From the NCBI GenBank assembly GCA_000381585.1, contig KB906735.1:292566-356565 (forward strand): a stretch of DNA of 64,000 nt, read 5' to 3'. A program made the translations under genes and the position numbers. This DNA comes from Acidobacteriaceae bacterium KBS 83. Its GTDB lineage: Bacteria; Acidobacteriota; Terriglobia; Terriglobales; Acidobacteriaceae. Positions 45,465 through 54,562 of this stretch are shown here, piece by piece; position 1 is the first letter of the stretch, and each line of letters begins with the position of its first letter. Below the pieces are notes generated by a model that was not told the origin of the DNA, made no database searches, and worked only from the letters and a program-made list of their open reading frames with translations.

Positions 45465-45938
45465 CTACCGGGCCGTGATTTGGTCGGCGATGTGGTGGTA
45501 TTGCTCTTGGGTCAGCAGGCCCCGGTGGACCAGCGCGCGCGGATCGCGATAAGGACGTCCTTTCACGATGTCATGGGCCTTGGTGATGCTAATTCCCGGG
45601 AGCATTGCGATGCGTGCAGTCGATGCGCTGTTGATATCAACGAGGTCGCTGTTATCGCCAAGTTTGTTGCTGTTTACACCGTCTTTGACACCCTGCGCAA
45701 CCGCTTTGACACCATTAACTGCATTCGCTGCAGCAACTTTCGTATTGGCAGAGAGTTGCTTCGCCTCTTTCTGGATTTGTCGGGTAGCCTCAGCTGATTT
45801 CTGACGGATCTCCTGATCATTCTGCTTAGTCGAACGATTGCAGCCGGAGATCGCCACGGCAAGCGCGCCGAGAGCGCCGAGAGCGCCGAGAGCGCCGACA
45901 ACAGCAATACCAAGGCGGGATGCGAGCACATTCTTCAT
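45465..45938 (-). CDS. Helix-hairpin-helix lipoprotein (ComEA-like)
   Basis: A 157-residue predicted lipoprotein. The ATG at 45938 has GGAG upstream; the signal contains a GALGALGALGAL run and the lipobox LAVAISGC. A coiled-coil-like middle (QEIRQKSAEATRQIQKEAKQ) is followed by a C-terminal HhH domain: LVDINSASTARIAMLPGISI and TKAHDIVKGRPY. In ComEA the HhH binds incoming DNA during competence; here the protein is anchored to a membrane, so a similar role is plausible but unproved. The GALGAL run comes from three exact 9-bp repeats. Confidence 0.8.
   Translation of the reverse strand: MKNVLASRLGIAVVGALGALGALGALAVAISGCNRSTKQNDQEIRQKSAEATRQIQKEAKQLSANTKVAAANAVNGVKAVAQGVKDGVNSNKLGDNSDLVDINSASTARIAMLPGISITKAHDIVKGRPYRDPRALVHRGLLTQEQYHHIADQITAR
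45871..45897. repeat. Three exact 9-bp tandem repeats in the HhH lipoprotein signal
   Basis: Plus-strand unit AGAGCGCCG repeated at 45871, 45880 and 45889, preceded by an imperfect copy. It encodes the GAL repeats of the signal peptide on the minus strand. Such repeats can vary in number by slippage in steps of three residues. Confidence 0.85.
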
Positions 45939-46274
45939 ATGCGGTGTCTCCATAGATGCAGCCTTCTCCCCCGGAGTGGACGAAAAGTCACAGCTTGTGA
46001 TGAGCATGACGGCATCAGGGGTGGCCCGCGCAGATTTCTGCGTGTGCGGCAAGAGTTCGGGAACCTAGGTCTACTAGGGGACTAACCAGGCCTAGAACTG
46101 TGTATTTTCGAGCTTTACCGGACTGAAAGATAGCCTCAAAGATATTGTCAGAGGTGCCCCAAAGAGACTATTTTCGGTTTGAACGGCCCCTCCCCCAGAG
46201 ACCGGCTGTACAGCAACGCCTGGCCTATCTGATTTCGGCACTGGGACCGCTCGCGGTTGAACCGGAGGTGCTGT

Positions 46275-46559
46275 ATGCACTATCTGACCATCGTCTTTAT
46301 CGTGTGGGCAGTCGCGGCCACCGTCCTGCTTGCGTTGCTTGCTTATCGTTCCACTCTGACGCGCTATGAAGAGGATTGCCTCTTCCTGGGAGACTGCAAC
46401 GACCATCAGCATAAGGAACAGGAGACCATCCTGGCCCGGGTGCGGAAGGTGCAGCCAGCAGTACGCGTCATGACTGTTACAACCTGCATCATGTCGGCAG
46501 CACTGGTGGGCACCTTTATCTTCCAACTTGTCCAGCAGTTGAACACGCCGGCAAGCTAA
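46275..46559 (+). CDS. Small two-span membrane protein of unknown function
   Basis: A 94-residue protein. The ATG at 46275 follows GGAGG by 6 bp. Two hydrophobic segments (LTIVFIVWAVAATVLLALLA and MTVTTCIMSAALVGTFIFQL) flank a hydrophilic loop with ETILARVRKVQPAVRV and two cysteines. No family recognised. The good ribosome site and isolated position argue that it is a real gene. Confidence 0.65.
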   Translation: MHYLTIVFIVWAVAATVLLALLAYRSTLTRYEEDCLFLGDCNDHQHKEQETILARVRKVQPAVRVMTVTTCIMSAALVGTFIFQLVQQLNTPAS

Positions 46560-46576
46560 GCGGAGAGCCTCGCAGC

Positions 46577-47254
46577 TTAGCCGGGGCCCTCCTCATCACT
46601 GTCGTTGGACTGGGCGCCATTGATCGTAGCCACGGTGCGGGTGGTTCCCTTTGCGCTCACGTCGACCGCCACCGTCTTGCTGAGGTGAAAGAACGAACCG
46701 CGAGGATTCTTCATTCCCCACTCGACATACGGAACGGTGAAATGGGTAGTAGCGCTGAGTGCATTGCCCACGCGGATCAGGTGCACCTTGATCTGCAAAG
46801 GGTGATCGGCTCCGTGGATATTGAGCATGCCTTCCGCGATCACATCTGAAGAGCCGTTGGCCTTGGGAAGCTGTCCGCGCAGATGCTCGACATGAAAGAA
46901 GATAGAAGGATAGTGCTTGCTTTCAAGCACCTCCTCCTGAAGTTCCTTGTCACGCGCCGCATTTCCGGTGCGGCCGGTGGTGGCATCTACCAGCAACTCT
47001 CCCTGCGCAAGTGTTGAATCGGGATCTACGGCGAGTGCGCCGCCTTTGAACTGAAAGGTCCCGCGCACGTCCCGAAGCATATTGCCGACCTTGAAGTGGA
47101 TTTGTGTCGAGGCGGGATCAAAGTGAATTTCAATGTTGCGCGCAGGAATGGCGGCAGAGGGCTTTGTATGCGATGGAGTCTGCTGGGCTATGGCTAAAGA
47201 AGAGGCCGGCAGGGCGAGAGTAAGAACAGGCAGCAGGAGGCGGGCGCGCAACAT
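46577..47254 (-). CDS. YceI-family periplasmic lipid-binding protein
   Basis: A 225-residue lipocalin-like YceI protein with a signal peptide (LLLPVLTLALPASSLAIAQ). Family blocks are FDPASTQIHFKVGNMLRDVR, GTFQFKGG, KELQEEVLESKHYPSIFF and VEWGMKNPRGSFFHLSKTVA. YceI proteins bind polyisoprenoids or amphiphiles in the periplasm; a link to quinone or isoprenoid metabolism is possible. The gene is convergent with the small membrane protein (17 bp gap). Confidence 0.85.
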   Translation of the reverse strand: MLRARLLLPVLTLALPASSLAIAQQTPSHTKPSAAIPARNIEIHFDPASTQIHFKVGNMLRDVRGTFQFKGGALAVDPDSTLAQGELLVDATTGRTGNAARDKELQEEVLESKHYPSIFFHVEHLRGQLPKANGSSDVIAEGMLNIHGADHPLQIKVHLIRVGNALSATTHFTVPYVEWGMKNPRGSFFHLSKTVAVDVSAKGTTRTVATINGAQSNDSDEEGPG

Positions 47255-47301
47255 GTTTGCTACCTTACACCGTCTCGGATTTGTGCTGCAGCGGAGCTGT
47301 T

Positions 47302-47970
47302 CTACTCGGCCATCGCGAGCTGATGCCGTACGTCGGCGCCGCGCACCCAGAAGATGACGTCTTCGGCGATGTTGGTGGCGTGGTCGGCGATGCGCTCCAG
47401 ATTGCGTGCGGTGATGACCGCATTCAGCGCCTGGAGGCTGGTATCCGGTGACTGCTGCATGACCTGAATCAGGTCGACATGCGCGGCGCGATTCATGTGG
47501 TCGATGTCGTCGTCCATCTCGCGAACAGACTCGGCCAGCAGCGCGTCGGCCTCAATGAGCGCCTGAACGGCGCGGCGGATCATGTCTGAAGCGTGGGTTC
47601 CCATGGCAGCGATGTCGACGGGCAGGGCGGCCTTGGGCACGCGCAGTATCTCTTCGGCGCGCAGCGCGATGCTCATGGATTGATCGCCGATACGTTCCAG
47701 GTCCCCGTTGATCTTAATGACGGAGAGGATGAAGCGCAGATCGATAGCCATTGGCTGCTCCTTAGCGAGCAGATCGTAGGCCATCTCGTCGACATCGCGC
47801 TGGGCCAGGTTTATTGCCGTTTCATTGTCCCGGACGAAGGTGCAGAGCCGCTTATCCCGCTCCAGGTACGCGTCGACGGCGTACTCCACGGCCTGCTGCG
47901 AGAGCGCGGCCATGGCGAGCAGCTTGTCCTTCAACTGCTCGAGCTGCTGATGGAAGTGGATGCGGGGCAC
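47302..47970 (-). CDS. phoU: PhoU, phosphate uptake regulator
   Basis: A 222-residue PhoU with the two three-helix repeats. Each carries the metal-binding signature: DLRFILSVIKINGDLERIGD in the first repeat and ALNAVITARNLERIADHATN in the second. It couples PstSCAB to PhoR and represses the Pho regulon when phosphate is plentiful. The pst and phoBR genes are not in this window, so it is separated from its usual operon. It starts at MPRIHFHQQLEQLK, typical of the family. Confidence 0.93.
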   Translation of the reverse strand: MPRIHFHQQLEQLKDKLLAMAALSQQAVEYAVDAYLERDKRLCTFVRDNETAINLAQRDVDEMAYDLLAKEQPMAIDLRFILSVIKINGDLERIGDQSMSIALRAEEILRVPKAALPVDIAAMGTHASDMIRRAVQALIEADALLAESVREMDDDIDHMNRAAHVDLIQVMQQSPDTSLQALNAVITARNLERIADHATNIAEDVIFWVRGADVRHQLAMAE

Positions 47971-48103
47971 AGAGAAAAACTCCTTATCGCATTGTGCATG
48001 AGCAAGGCTCTAAAGTCGCATGAAAATCTGTGCATCTTTTGGGGCATTCGCGGCCGGCAAATCTCGCCATGCTACATGCAAGCTGATGGGTGCAGCGGGG
48101 TGA

Positions 48104-48856
48104 TCAGCCCAGGCGGGACCGCGCCTCGCGCGTGGCCTCGTAGATTTGGTCGAAGGATTCGACAGCGTACAGCACCTTCTGCATCTCGGAAATGTTGAAG
48201 TCGCGATTGAGCACTTCATCGAGATCGAAATCGTGGATCTCGGGGCCACCGGAAAGGACGTACGTCGATTCGCCGTGGGAGGAGATCAGGCCGGATCCAT
48301 AGAGCTTGATCTTGCCGTTCTGGCGGATGACACCGAACTCGACGGTGAACCAGAAGAGTCGCGCCATGCGGTCCAGATCCTCCTTGCGCGTCAGGCCGGC
48401 GCAGACCTGACCGTAGCTCTGAAGGAAATCAGCAAATACCGGATGTGCGTGCATGGGGACGTGGCCGAAGACGTCATGGAAGATGTCCGGCTCCGGCGTG
48501 TACTCAAGTGACTCGCGGCTGCGCAGAGTGATGGTGGTGGGAAAGCGACGGGCAGCGATCATTTCAAAGAACGCGGGCCCAGGCAGGTAGCCTGAAACCG
48601 CGGTGGCATTCCAGCCTGTGCGCGGCGCCAGCAGAGTGTTCACCGTGGCGAGGTCCGGAATGACATCCCGCCGCAGGCCGATGTTGTGAAAGCCGTCGAG
48701 ATATTCCTGGCAGGCATGCTCTTCTAGTTGCGGCATGCGACGGCCGACGAGCTCCGCCCACACGGCGTGCTGGTCCGCGGTATACCGGCTCCAGTCCTGC
48801 TGGACGAGATACGGCGCAGCAAGCGAAAGCGTGGGAACAGGAGCGGTAGCGGCCAT
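48104..48856 (-). CDS. phhA: Phenylalanine-4-monooxygenase
   Basis: A 250-residue bacterial phenylalanine hydroxylase that makes tyrosine from phenylalanine with tetrahydropterin and O2. The iron-ligand region PDIFHDVFGHVPMH is intact and WFTVEFGVI supplies the ligand Glu. GYLPGPAFFEMIAARRFPTT is the conserved substrate region. The start is MAATAPVPT at 48856, preceded by GAGAGAGAGA. Together with HPPD at 52.7 kb it supports phenylalanine/tyrosine catabolism to homogentisate. A partner pterin-4a-carbinolamine dehydratase is not seen. Confidence 0.93.
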   Translation of the reverse strand: MAATAPVPTLSLAAPYLVQQDWSRYTADQHAVWAELVGRRMPQLEEHACQEYLDGFHNIGLRRDVIPDLATVNTLLAPRTGWNATAVSGYLPGPAFFEMIAARRFPTTITLRSRESLEYTPEPDIFHDVFGHVPMHAHPVFADFLQSYGQVCAGLTRKEDLDRMARLFWFTVEFGVIRQNGKIKLYGSGLISSHGESTYVLSGGPEIHDFDLDEVLNRDFNISEMQKVLYAVESFDQIYEATREARSRLG

Positions 48857-49260
48857 GATGAAGTCTCTCTCTCTAAGAATCGGACTGCCTGCCGGGATGT
48901 TGCGTAATCCAGCAAAGACGCCTGAAGCAAACCTTGGAGAATTGCAGCTTAGATCGACTGGTGTCAATGCAGGAGGGTGGGTCACATTACCTGGCCGCCC
49001 CCTCCCGGTGCCGGGGTTTGCCTCGATAACTCTTTTGTATTCAGGCGATATAGATGGCCTTCCGAGGCCCATAGTCCTCTACCCAAAGGACTTAGACGTA
49101 AAGTCCCTTTCATACGAGACTTACAGGCCGCGGGTTGCACCGGCAGCGGTGCAACCCGGCTCTCCGGCTGCTAAGTTGCTCATTCCAGATCGATTGGCGA
49201 TAAAGTCGTCCAGCCAAAGGAGTTAGAGATCAACCACGTTGGCAAGTCGGCTAGTCACCC
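48857..49260. other. Non-coding region with strong hairpins upstream of phhA
   Basis: No gene seen. It contains a perfect 10-bp stem (GGGTTGCACC / GGTGCAACCC, 49132-49157, 6-nt loop) and a 6-bp hairpin (GGACTT / AAGTCC, 49088-49106). The 14-bp word CCAAAGGActTAGA occurs at 49083 and, with one change, at 49214. These may be regulatory for phhA (leftward) or a small RNA; no known family recognised. Confidence 0.4.
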
Positions 49261-49310
49261 AAACTCCGGCTGTGAATAACGCTACAGCGAAGAAGCGCGC
49301 AGCAAAATTA

Positions 49311-49340
49311 AAAGGCCCGCGAATGGTCGCGGGCGCTTTA
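49311..49340 (-). terminator. Strong intrinsic terminator after the sulfatase gene
   Basis: A perfect 8-bp GC-rich hairpin (GCCCGCGA-ATGG-TCGCGGGC, 49315-49334). On the minus strand it is followed by CTTTTAATTTT, a good U-tract. It lies about 220 bp after the sulfatase stop. A short T-run on the plus strand (GCTTTA) may allow weak bidirectional use. Confidence 0.8.
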
Positions 49341-49421
49341 TGTCCTTAATTCCAGTGTAGCGAATCGGGTGGGGTGAATTGGCAGGTCTTTGGAGAAATG
49401 TTCCTGTCTCGGTTTCAAATC

Positions 49422-49446
49422 GGAACGCTCCGGAGCGTAGCGTTCC
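49422..49446. repeat. Inverted repeat, 8-bp arms
   Basis: GGAACGCT ... AGCGTTCC with a 9-bp centre that itself contains a small palindrome (CTCCGGAG overlaps). It sits between the sulfatase stop and its terminator. It could be an RNA hairpin or part of a dispersed repeat; copy number in the genome cannot be judged here. Confidence 0.5.
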
Positions 49447-49551
49447 GTCCCATCATCCGTCGCAGCAGTCTTTCCTTATGTTGATTCGGTTTGCCGGGTG
49501 ATACAGGTCAGGGCAACTCGCAAAAGCTGCCTGTTCGCTGTTCGGCTGTCG

Positions 49552-52086
49552 CTAATTCGTGTCGGTTGCGCTCATCTCTGCCTTTTTCAGCTTCTCCACA
49601 TCGGCTGGGGTGAGTTGAGGGTGCTGAACGGCAATGGTGAGCTTGTCGATGGTGCCGGTGAAGGTGAATGGAATTTGGTAGTCCTGGTCATCTACTGACG
49701 ATCCGGTGTCAGACCCTATGTCAAAGGTCTCGTCGACCGCAAAGATCAATGGAATTGTCTTTTCCATCGTCTGATTCGCCACGACATTGCCGTCTACCTT
49801 CAGTACGCCAGTTCCAGACCCTCCGATACCGCTCATATTGTTGAACGCCAGCGTTGCGAAACCCAGTCCGTCGTACTTGAAGTCATATTCGATGGTGTGT
49901 TTACCGGGGGCCAGCGCCTCCGGGGCCATCCACTTCACACGCTTCAAGTCGAGAAGGTTCCAGTTGAATACGGGCTTGCCTTTCAGCACATACAAGGCCC
50001 ATCCACCAAAACGACCACCTGCGGTCGCAATCATGCCATCCGCCTCAGCCTGTGGTACATCGACGACTGCGGTCATGGTGAAAGACGTACCCAGCAAATT
50101 CGGCGCTGTGGCAATAGGCATTCCGATCGTGGGCTTACCGGAGTATGTGAAGACATCACGGCCGGCCGCCATGCTCGGACGCGGCGCCACCAGGCGTGTT
50201 GCGACGGAAGCGTCGAGCGGCAACACCTGGTATTTCGCAAACTCGGCAAACATCAGGTCCTTCATCTCTTGCACCTTCGCCGGATTTTTGGCGGAGAGGT
50301 CGGTGTTTTGTGTCCAGTCATGGTTCACGTCGTACAGTTCAAACTTGAACCCGCTCGCGGGATCGGGCATGGCAGCACTAGCGAGGTCCCATGGCGCACG
50401 AACCGGCACGGCGCTTAGCATCCAGCCATTGTCGTAGAGGCCTTGCACGCCCATCATTTCAAAGTACTGCTTGCGATGTGGGGACGGCGCATTCGCGTTG
50501 GCTTTGTCGAATGTGTAAGCCAGGCTTACGCCTTCGATCGGCTTCTGAGCGATCCCATCCACCATAACCGGTGCTAAAATGCCGGTGACTTCGAGGATGG
50601 TAGGAACGATGTCAATTACAGAGTGGAATTGATTGCGGATTCCGCCAGCATCTTTAATGTGGCCTGGCCACGCGATCGCCATGCCGTTGGAGGTTCCGCC
50701 GAAGAAGGATGGAATCTGCTTGGTCCACTTGTAGGGTGTGTCCAGCGCCCATGCCCAGGCCACGGCGAAGTGGTTATAGGTCTTGTCGGTGCCCCAAACA
50801 TCGTAGAAGTATTTCAGCTGGTCTGCCACCGGCACGTCCACGCCATTGAAAGCCATGAGTTCGCTAGGAGTGCCGTGTATGGTTCCCTCCGCACTCGCGC
50901 CGTTGTCGCCGCTAATAAAAATGATGAGCGTGTTGTCCAGCTTGCCTTCACGCTCGACTTCCTGAATCACTCTCCCAATCTCATGATCCGTGTACATCAG
51001 GTAGGCAGCGTAGATCTCTGCCTGACGTATGTAGAGCTTCTTCTCGTCCGCACTCAGAGTCTCCCAGCGAGGCAAAAGCTTGTCCGGCCATGGCGTAAGT
51101 TGCGCGTCCTGCGGAATCACGCCGAGCTTTTTCTGGTTGGCGTAGATCTCGTCTCTCAGTGCGTTCCAGCCATTGTCGAACAGGTGGAGGTTGTGAGCTT
51201 TCTCCACCCACTCCGGCGTGGGATGATGCGGCGCATGCGTTCCGCCCGGCACATAGTGAAGGAAGAACGGCAAGGTAGGATCGAGGTCGTCCAACTGGTT
51301 GAGCCAGCCAACCGCATCGTCCGCCATCGCCGTGGTCAGGTTCCAGCCCGGATGGCCGACATAGGGATAGATTGCCGTGGTATTGCGGAACAGCATTCCA
51401 GGCTCCCACTGATTGGTATCGCCGCCGATGAAGCCATAGAAGTACTCGAAGCCCATTCCCGTGGGCCACTGATCAAACGGTCCCGCCTGGCTTGAGGTAT
51501 AAGTCGGCGTGTTGTGGTCCTTGCCGAACCACGATGTGCGATAGCCATTCTCAAGAAGAATGCGGCCGATCGTGGAGGTGTTCTTTTCGATGATGCTGTT
51601 ATAGCCGGGAAACCCGGTGGACTGTTCCGAGATCACGCCAAATCCTGCGGAGTGGTGGTTGCGGCCAGTGATCAGAGCCGCTCGCGTCGGCGAACAGAGC
51701 GATGTGGTGTGAAAGTTGGTATACCGCAGACCCATATCAGCGACGCGTTGGAAAGCCGGTGTCGGAATGACGCCACCGAATGTGCTTGGTGCGCCAAAGC
51801 CCACGTCGTCGGTCATGATTAGCAGGATGTTCGGTGCGCCCTTCGGCGGCACGATTCGTGCCGGCCAAGCCGCCTTGGACTGCAAAGCATTGAGTTCAAT
51901 TGAGCCGCCAAACGGCTGCGGCGGTGCGGGTACATATCTGCCGTCGATCGATGTGGTGGCGCTCGGCGAACCCGGCACGCCGGTTGTCTGCTGGCCGTTA
52001 GCCGTTCCGACTGTCAGCAGAAAAGCGGTGAAAACCATAACCAACTGAAGAAGACTGCGTTTCCAGATCTTATGAGTGGTCCACAT
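49552..52086 (-). CDS. Exported arylsulfatase (type I, formylglycine-dependent)
   Basis: An 844-residue secreted sulfatase. Signal peptide LLQLVMVFTAFLLTVGTANG. Sulfatase motif: metal site in PNILLIMTDDVGFGAPSTFG and the formylglycine Cys131 in TSLCSPTRAALITGRN (CxPxR). Later blocks are FFLHYVPGGTHAPHHPTPEW and FISGDNGASAEGT. A C-terminal beta-domain (about 690-830) ends with a motif shared with the fragment at 27.5 kb. It would hydrolyse sulfate esters, for example on sulfated polysaccharides or aryl sulfates, outside the cytoplasm. An anaerobic or FGE-type maturase gene is not visible. It begins MWTTHKIWKRSLL and is divergent from HPPD. Confidence 0.9.
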   Translation of the reverse strand: MWTTHKIWKRSLLQLVMVFTAFLLTVGTANGQQTTGVPGSPSATTSIDGRYVPAPPQPFGGSIELNALQSKAAWPARIVPPKGAPNILLIMTDDVGFGAPSTFGGVIPTPAFQRVADMGLRYTNFHTTSLCSPTRAALITGRNHHSAGFGVISEQSTGFPGYNSIIEKNTSTIGRILLENGYRTSWFGKDHNTPTYTSSQAGPFDQWPTGMGFEYFYGFIGGDTNQWEPGMLFRNTTAIYPYVGHPGWNLTTAMADDAVGWLNQLDDLDPTLPFFLHYVPGGTHAPHHPTPEWVEKAHNLHLFDNGWNALRDEIYANQKKLGVIPQDAQLTPWPDKLLPRWETLSADEKKLYIRQAEIYAAYLMYTDHEIGRVIQEVEREGKLDNTLIIFISGDNGASAEGTIHGTPSELMAFNGVDVPVADQLKYFYDVWGTDKTYNHFAVAWAWALDTPYKWTKQIPSFFGGTSNGMAIAWPGHIKDAGGIRNQFHSVIDIVPTILEVTGILAPVMVDGIAQKPIEGVSLAYTFDKANANAPSPHRKQYFEMMGVQGLYDNGWMLSAVPVRAPWDLASAAMPDPASGFKFELYDVNHDWTQNTDLSAKNPAKVQEMKDLMFAEFAKYQVLPLDASVATRLVAPRPSMAAGRDVFTYSGKPTIGMPIATAPNLLGTSFTMTAVVDVPQAEADGMIATAGGRFGGWALYVLKGKPVFNWNLLDLKRVKWMAPEALAPGKHTIEYDFKYDGLGFATLAFNNMSGIGGSGTGVLKVDGNVVANQTMEKTIPLIFAVDETFDIGSDTGSSVDDQDYQIPFTFTGTIDKLTIAVQHPQLTPADVEKLKKAEMSATDTN

Positions 52087-52713
52087 ATGCTGCGTCCCTC
52101 CGTGTACTTGGAATTTTCTTCAGTTGCTATTTCTCAACGGGCCGATTCAGTCGTCCATCGAGCGCGGTATGAAGGTGTGCGGGCCGAAGATGAAGAGGAA
52201 GGTCCCGACAAGAGGAAGGTTCAGCCTAGACGATGTTTGGGATGCCGGGAACTGGGAATAGTTCCAGTAAGTGTCGGGAAATTGACTAGTGGCAACCGTC
52301 ATCAACGGAGTTGCCACCACGTCTGGAAAAGGGCAGGGCTTTGGCCGTGCTGACCCAGCTGCAGCCGGACCGTTATGTTTTCCAATACCTGGGCTTAGGT
52401 CATTTCAAGTTGACCTGTTGATTTACCGCCAGAGCTATTCGGTATCCATTTCTGGTCGACCAAGAATGTTTCGAGCTGCTTTTCTACCAGTTTCGCCATG
52501 CGGGAAGCATCGGCTTCACGGTCGACTTCCTGTCGTTAGCGCCTCCGGCTGCCGCTCCGACAGCGAGTGAACTGACTCCATGGAAAAAAATATCGATCCA
52601 CCCCCGATGGCAGTCACGGATGGCGCTGACGCGCCAGGCGGGTATATGTTGGTGGGTTGGGCAGCCGGCAGCCGGGTGACCGTCTGTCGTTTTGCTCGTT
52701 TGGAGAGGAAATA
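52087..52713. other. Long intergenic region between divergent sulfatase and HPPD genes
   Basis: No credible gene. A small perfect hairpin (GGAACT-GGGAAT-AGTTCC) lies at 52248-52265. The region should contain the promoters of both genes, but I could not pick convincing -10/-35 pairs. Confidence 0.45.
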
Positions 52714-53838
52714 ATGGCGACTTTGGCCCGTTCCGAAGCTGAGACGAAGAAGGACTTCCTGCCGCTGAACGGCACGGATTACGTCGAGTTCTATGTAGGC
52801 AATGCGCGGCAGTCCGCGTACTTTTACCGGCTTGCATTCGGCCACATGCTGGTCGCTTATGCCGGTCCGGAGACGGGACAGCGCGACCGCGCCTCGTATG
52901 TCTTGCAGCAGGGCAAGATACGGCTGGTACTGACGACGCCGCTGCATCCGGAGGGCGAGATTGCGGCACACATCCTGAAGCATGGCGACGGCGTGAAGGA
53001 TGTGGCGCTGTGGGTGGACGATGCTCGGGATGCTTGGCGGGAGACAACCAAGCGTGGCGCGAAGAGTGTACGCGAGCCATTCGAGCAGAAGGACGAACAC
53101 GGCACCGTCGTGATGGCGAGCATTGCCACCTACGGCGAGACCATCCACACGTTCGTAGAGCGCAAGAACTACAAAGGGCCGTTTCTGCCCGGTTTCCGCT
53201 CAACGCCCGAGGATACGCAGGCGCGGCCGGTCGGCCTGCTGCACATCGATCACATGGTGGGGAATGTGGGCTGGAACGAGATGAACACGTTCGTCAACTT
53301 CTATCGCGACGTGATGGGCTTCGGGCTCTATCAGCATTTCGATGATGCGGACATCTCGACCGAATACTCCGCTCTGATGTCGAAGGTGATGGCGAACGGC
53401 AACGGACGCGTGAAGTTCCCTATCAACGAGCCGGCGGAGGGACGGAGAAAGTCGCAGATCGAGGAGTACCTGGATTTCTACCGCGGGCCGGGCGTGCAGC
53501 ATCTGGCGCTGGCAACCAATGACATTTTGCAGACGGTGGCGCAATTGCAGCGGCAGGGCGTGGAGTTTCTGAAGGTGCCGCACAGCTACTACACCAGCCT
53601 GCAGGAGCGCGTGGGCAAGATCGACGAGCCGGTCGACGAGCTGGAGAAGCTAGGGGTGCTGGTCGATCGCGACGACGAGGGCTACATGCTTCAGATCTTC
53701 ACCAAGCCGGTGGAAGACCGACCGACGCTGTTCTACGAGATCATTCAGCGCAAGGGCAGCCGCTCCTTCGGCAAAGGCAACTTCAAGGCGCTGTTTGAGG
53801 CGATCGAGCGCGAACAGGCGGAGCGCGGAAATCTGTAA
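52714..53838 (+). CDS. hppD: 4-Hydroxyphenylpyruvate dioxygenase
   Basis: A 374-residue HPPD (two VOC modules) converting 4-hydroxyphenylpyruvate to homogentisate. Iron ligands are in LLHIDHMVGNV, GVQHLALAT and FYEIIQRKG (His, His, Glu). Other family blocks: NGTDYVEFYVGNARQSAYFY and ILQTVAQLQRQGVEFLKVP, with the C-terminal FGKGNFKALFEAIEREQ. The ATG at 52714 follows GGAGAGG by 6 bp. It is followed 95 bp downstream by a flavin reductase-like gene. A homogentisate 1,2-dioxygenase gene, the usual neighbour, is absent from the window. Confidence 0.95.
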   Translation: MATLARSEAETKKDFLPLNGTDYVEFYVGNARQSAYFYRLAFGHMLVAYAGPETGQRDRASYVLQQGKIRLVLTTPLHPEGEIAAHILKHGDGVKDVALWVDDARDAWRETTKRGAKSVREPFEQKDEHGTVVMASIATYGETIHTFVERKNYKGPFLPGFRSTPEDTQARPVGLLHIDHMVGNVGWNEMNTFVNFYRDVMGFGLYQHFDDADISTEYSALMSKVMANGNGRVKFPINEPAEGRRKSQIEEYLDFYRGPGVQHLALATNDILQTVAQLQRQGVEFLKVPHSYYTSLQERVGKIDEPVDELEKLGVLVDRDDEGYMLQIFTKPVEDRPTLFYEIIQRKGSRSFGKGNFKALFEAIEREQAERGNL

Positions 53839-53932
53839 GAACGACGGCGGAGAACGACGGCCGCTTTCGGAAGAGAGCAGACAGATGCCTCTGCCGTTTG
53901 TCTGATGGCCCTTGCTGTCGTCTACTGTGGAT

Positions 53933-54559
53933 ATGCGCAGCTTCGACCCTCAGCAGGAATCTGTTCAGAACATCTACAAGTTGATGATCGGGGCGATCGT
54001 GCCCCGTCCCATCGCCTTTGTCTCTTCATTGGATGTGCGCGGCGTACGCAACCTTGCGCCGTTCAGCTTCTTCAACGGCGTAAGCGCCGATCCGCCCGTG
54101 GTCCTGTTTTGTGCATCGGTACGGCGCGAGGATCCGCAGCGCAGCCTGGGCCCACACAAGGACACTCTGCTGAACGTCATCGATACACGAGAATTTGTCA
54201 TCAACGTAGTGACAGAATCCATCGCGGAAAAGATGAACCTGACTTCCGCGCAGGTGCCCCCGGATGTAGATGAGTTTGAGCTATCGGGGCTGACACCTGT
54301 AGCAAGTGAACTGGTGAAGCCGCCCAGAGTGGCGGAGAGCCCGGTGCAGATGGAGTGCCGGTTACGGCAGATTGTAGAGATCAGCGAGAAGCTTCACGGC
54401 AGCACGATCGTACTCGGTGATGTTCTGCGCTTCCACGTGCGCGAGGATTTGGTGGAGAACTTCCGCATCGATGCGGACAAGCTGGCTGCAATCGGGCGCA
54501 TGGGCGGCCCAACCTATGTACGCACGCGGGACCGGTTCGACCTGGAACGGCCGGCGTAG
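53933..54559 (+). CDS. Flavin reductase-like domain protein (FMN-binding)
   Basis: A 208-residue protein of the flavin reductase/DIM6-NTAB family: IVPRPIAFVSSLDVRGVRNL, APFSFFNGVSADPPVVLFC and EFVINVVTESIAEKMNLTSA are the FMN-binding core. The second half (LVKPPRVAESPVQMECRLRQ and HGSTIVLGDVLRFHV) completes it. The start MRSFDPQQESVQN at 53933 is typical. It may reduce flavin for a monooxygenase or act on a protein flavin; its partner is unknown. It follows HPPD in the same direction and might be co-expressed. Confidence 0.88.
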   Translation: MRSFDPQQESVQNIYKLMIGAIVPRPIAFVSSLDVRGVRNLAPFSFFNGVSADPPVVLFCASVRREDPQRSLGPHKDTLLNVIDTREFVINVVTESIAEKMNLTSAQVPPDVDEFELSGLTPVASELVKPPRVAESPVQMECRLRQIVEISEKLHGSTIVLGDVLRFHVREDLVENFRIDADKLAAIGRMGGPTYVRTRDRFDLERPA

Positions 54560-54562
54560 GAG

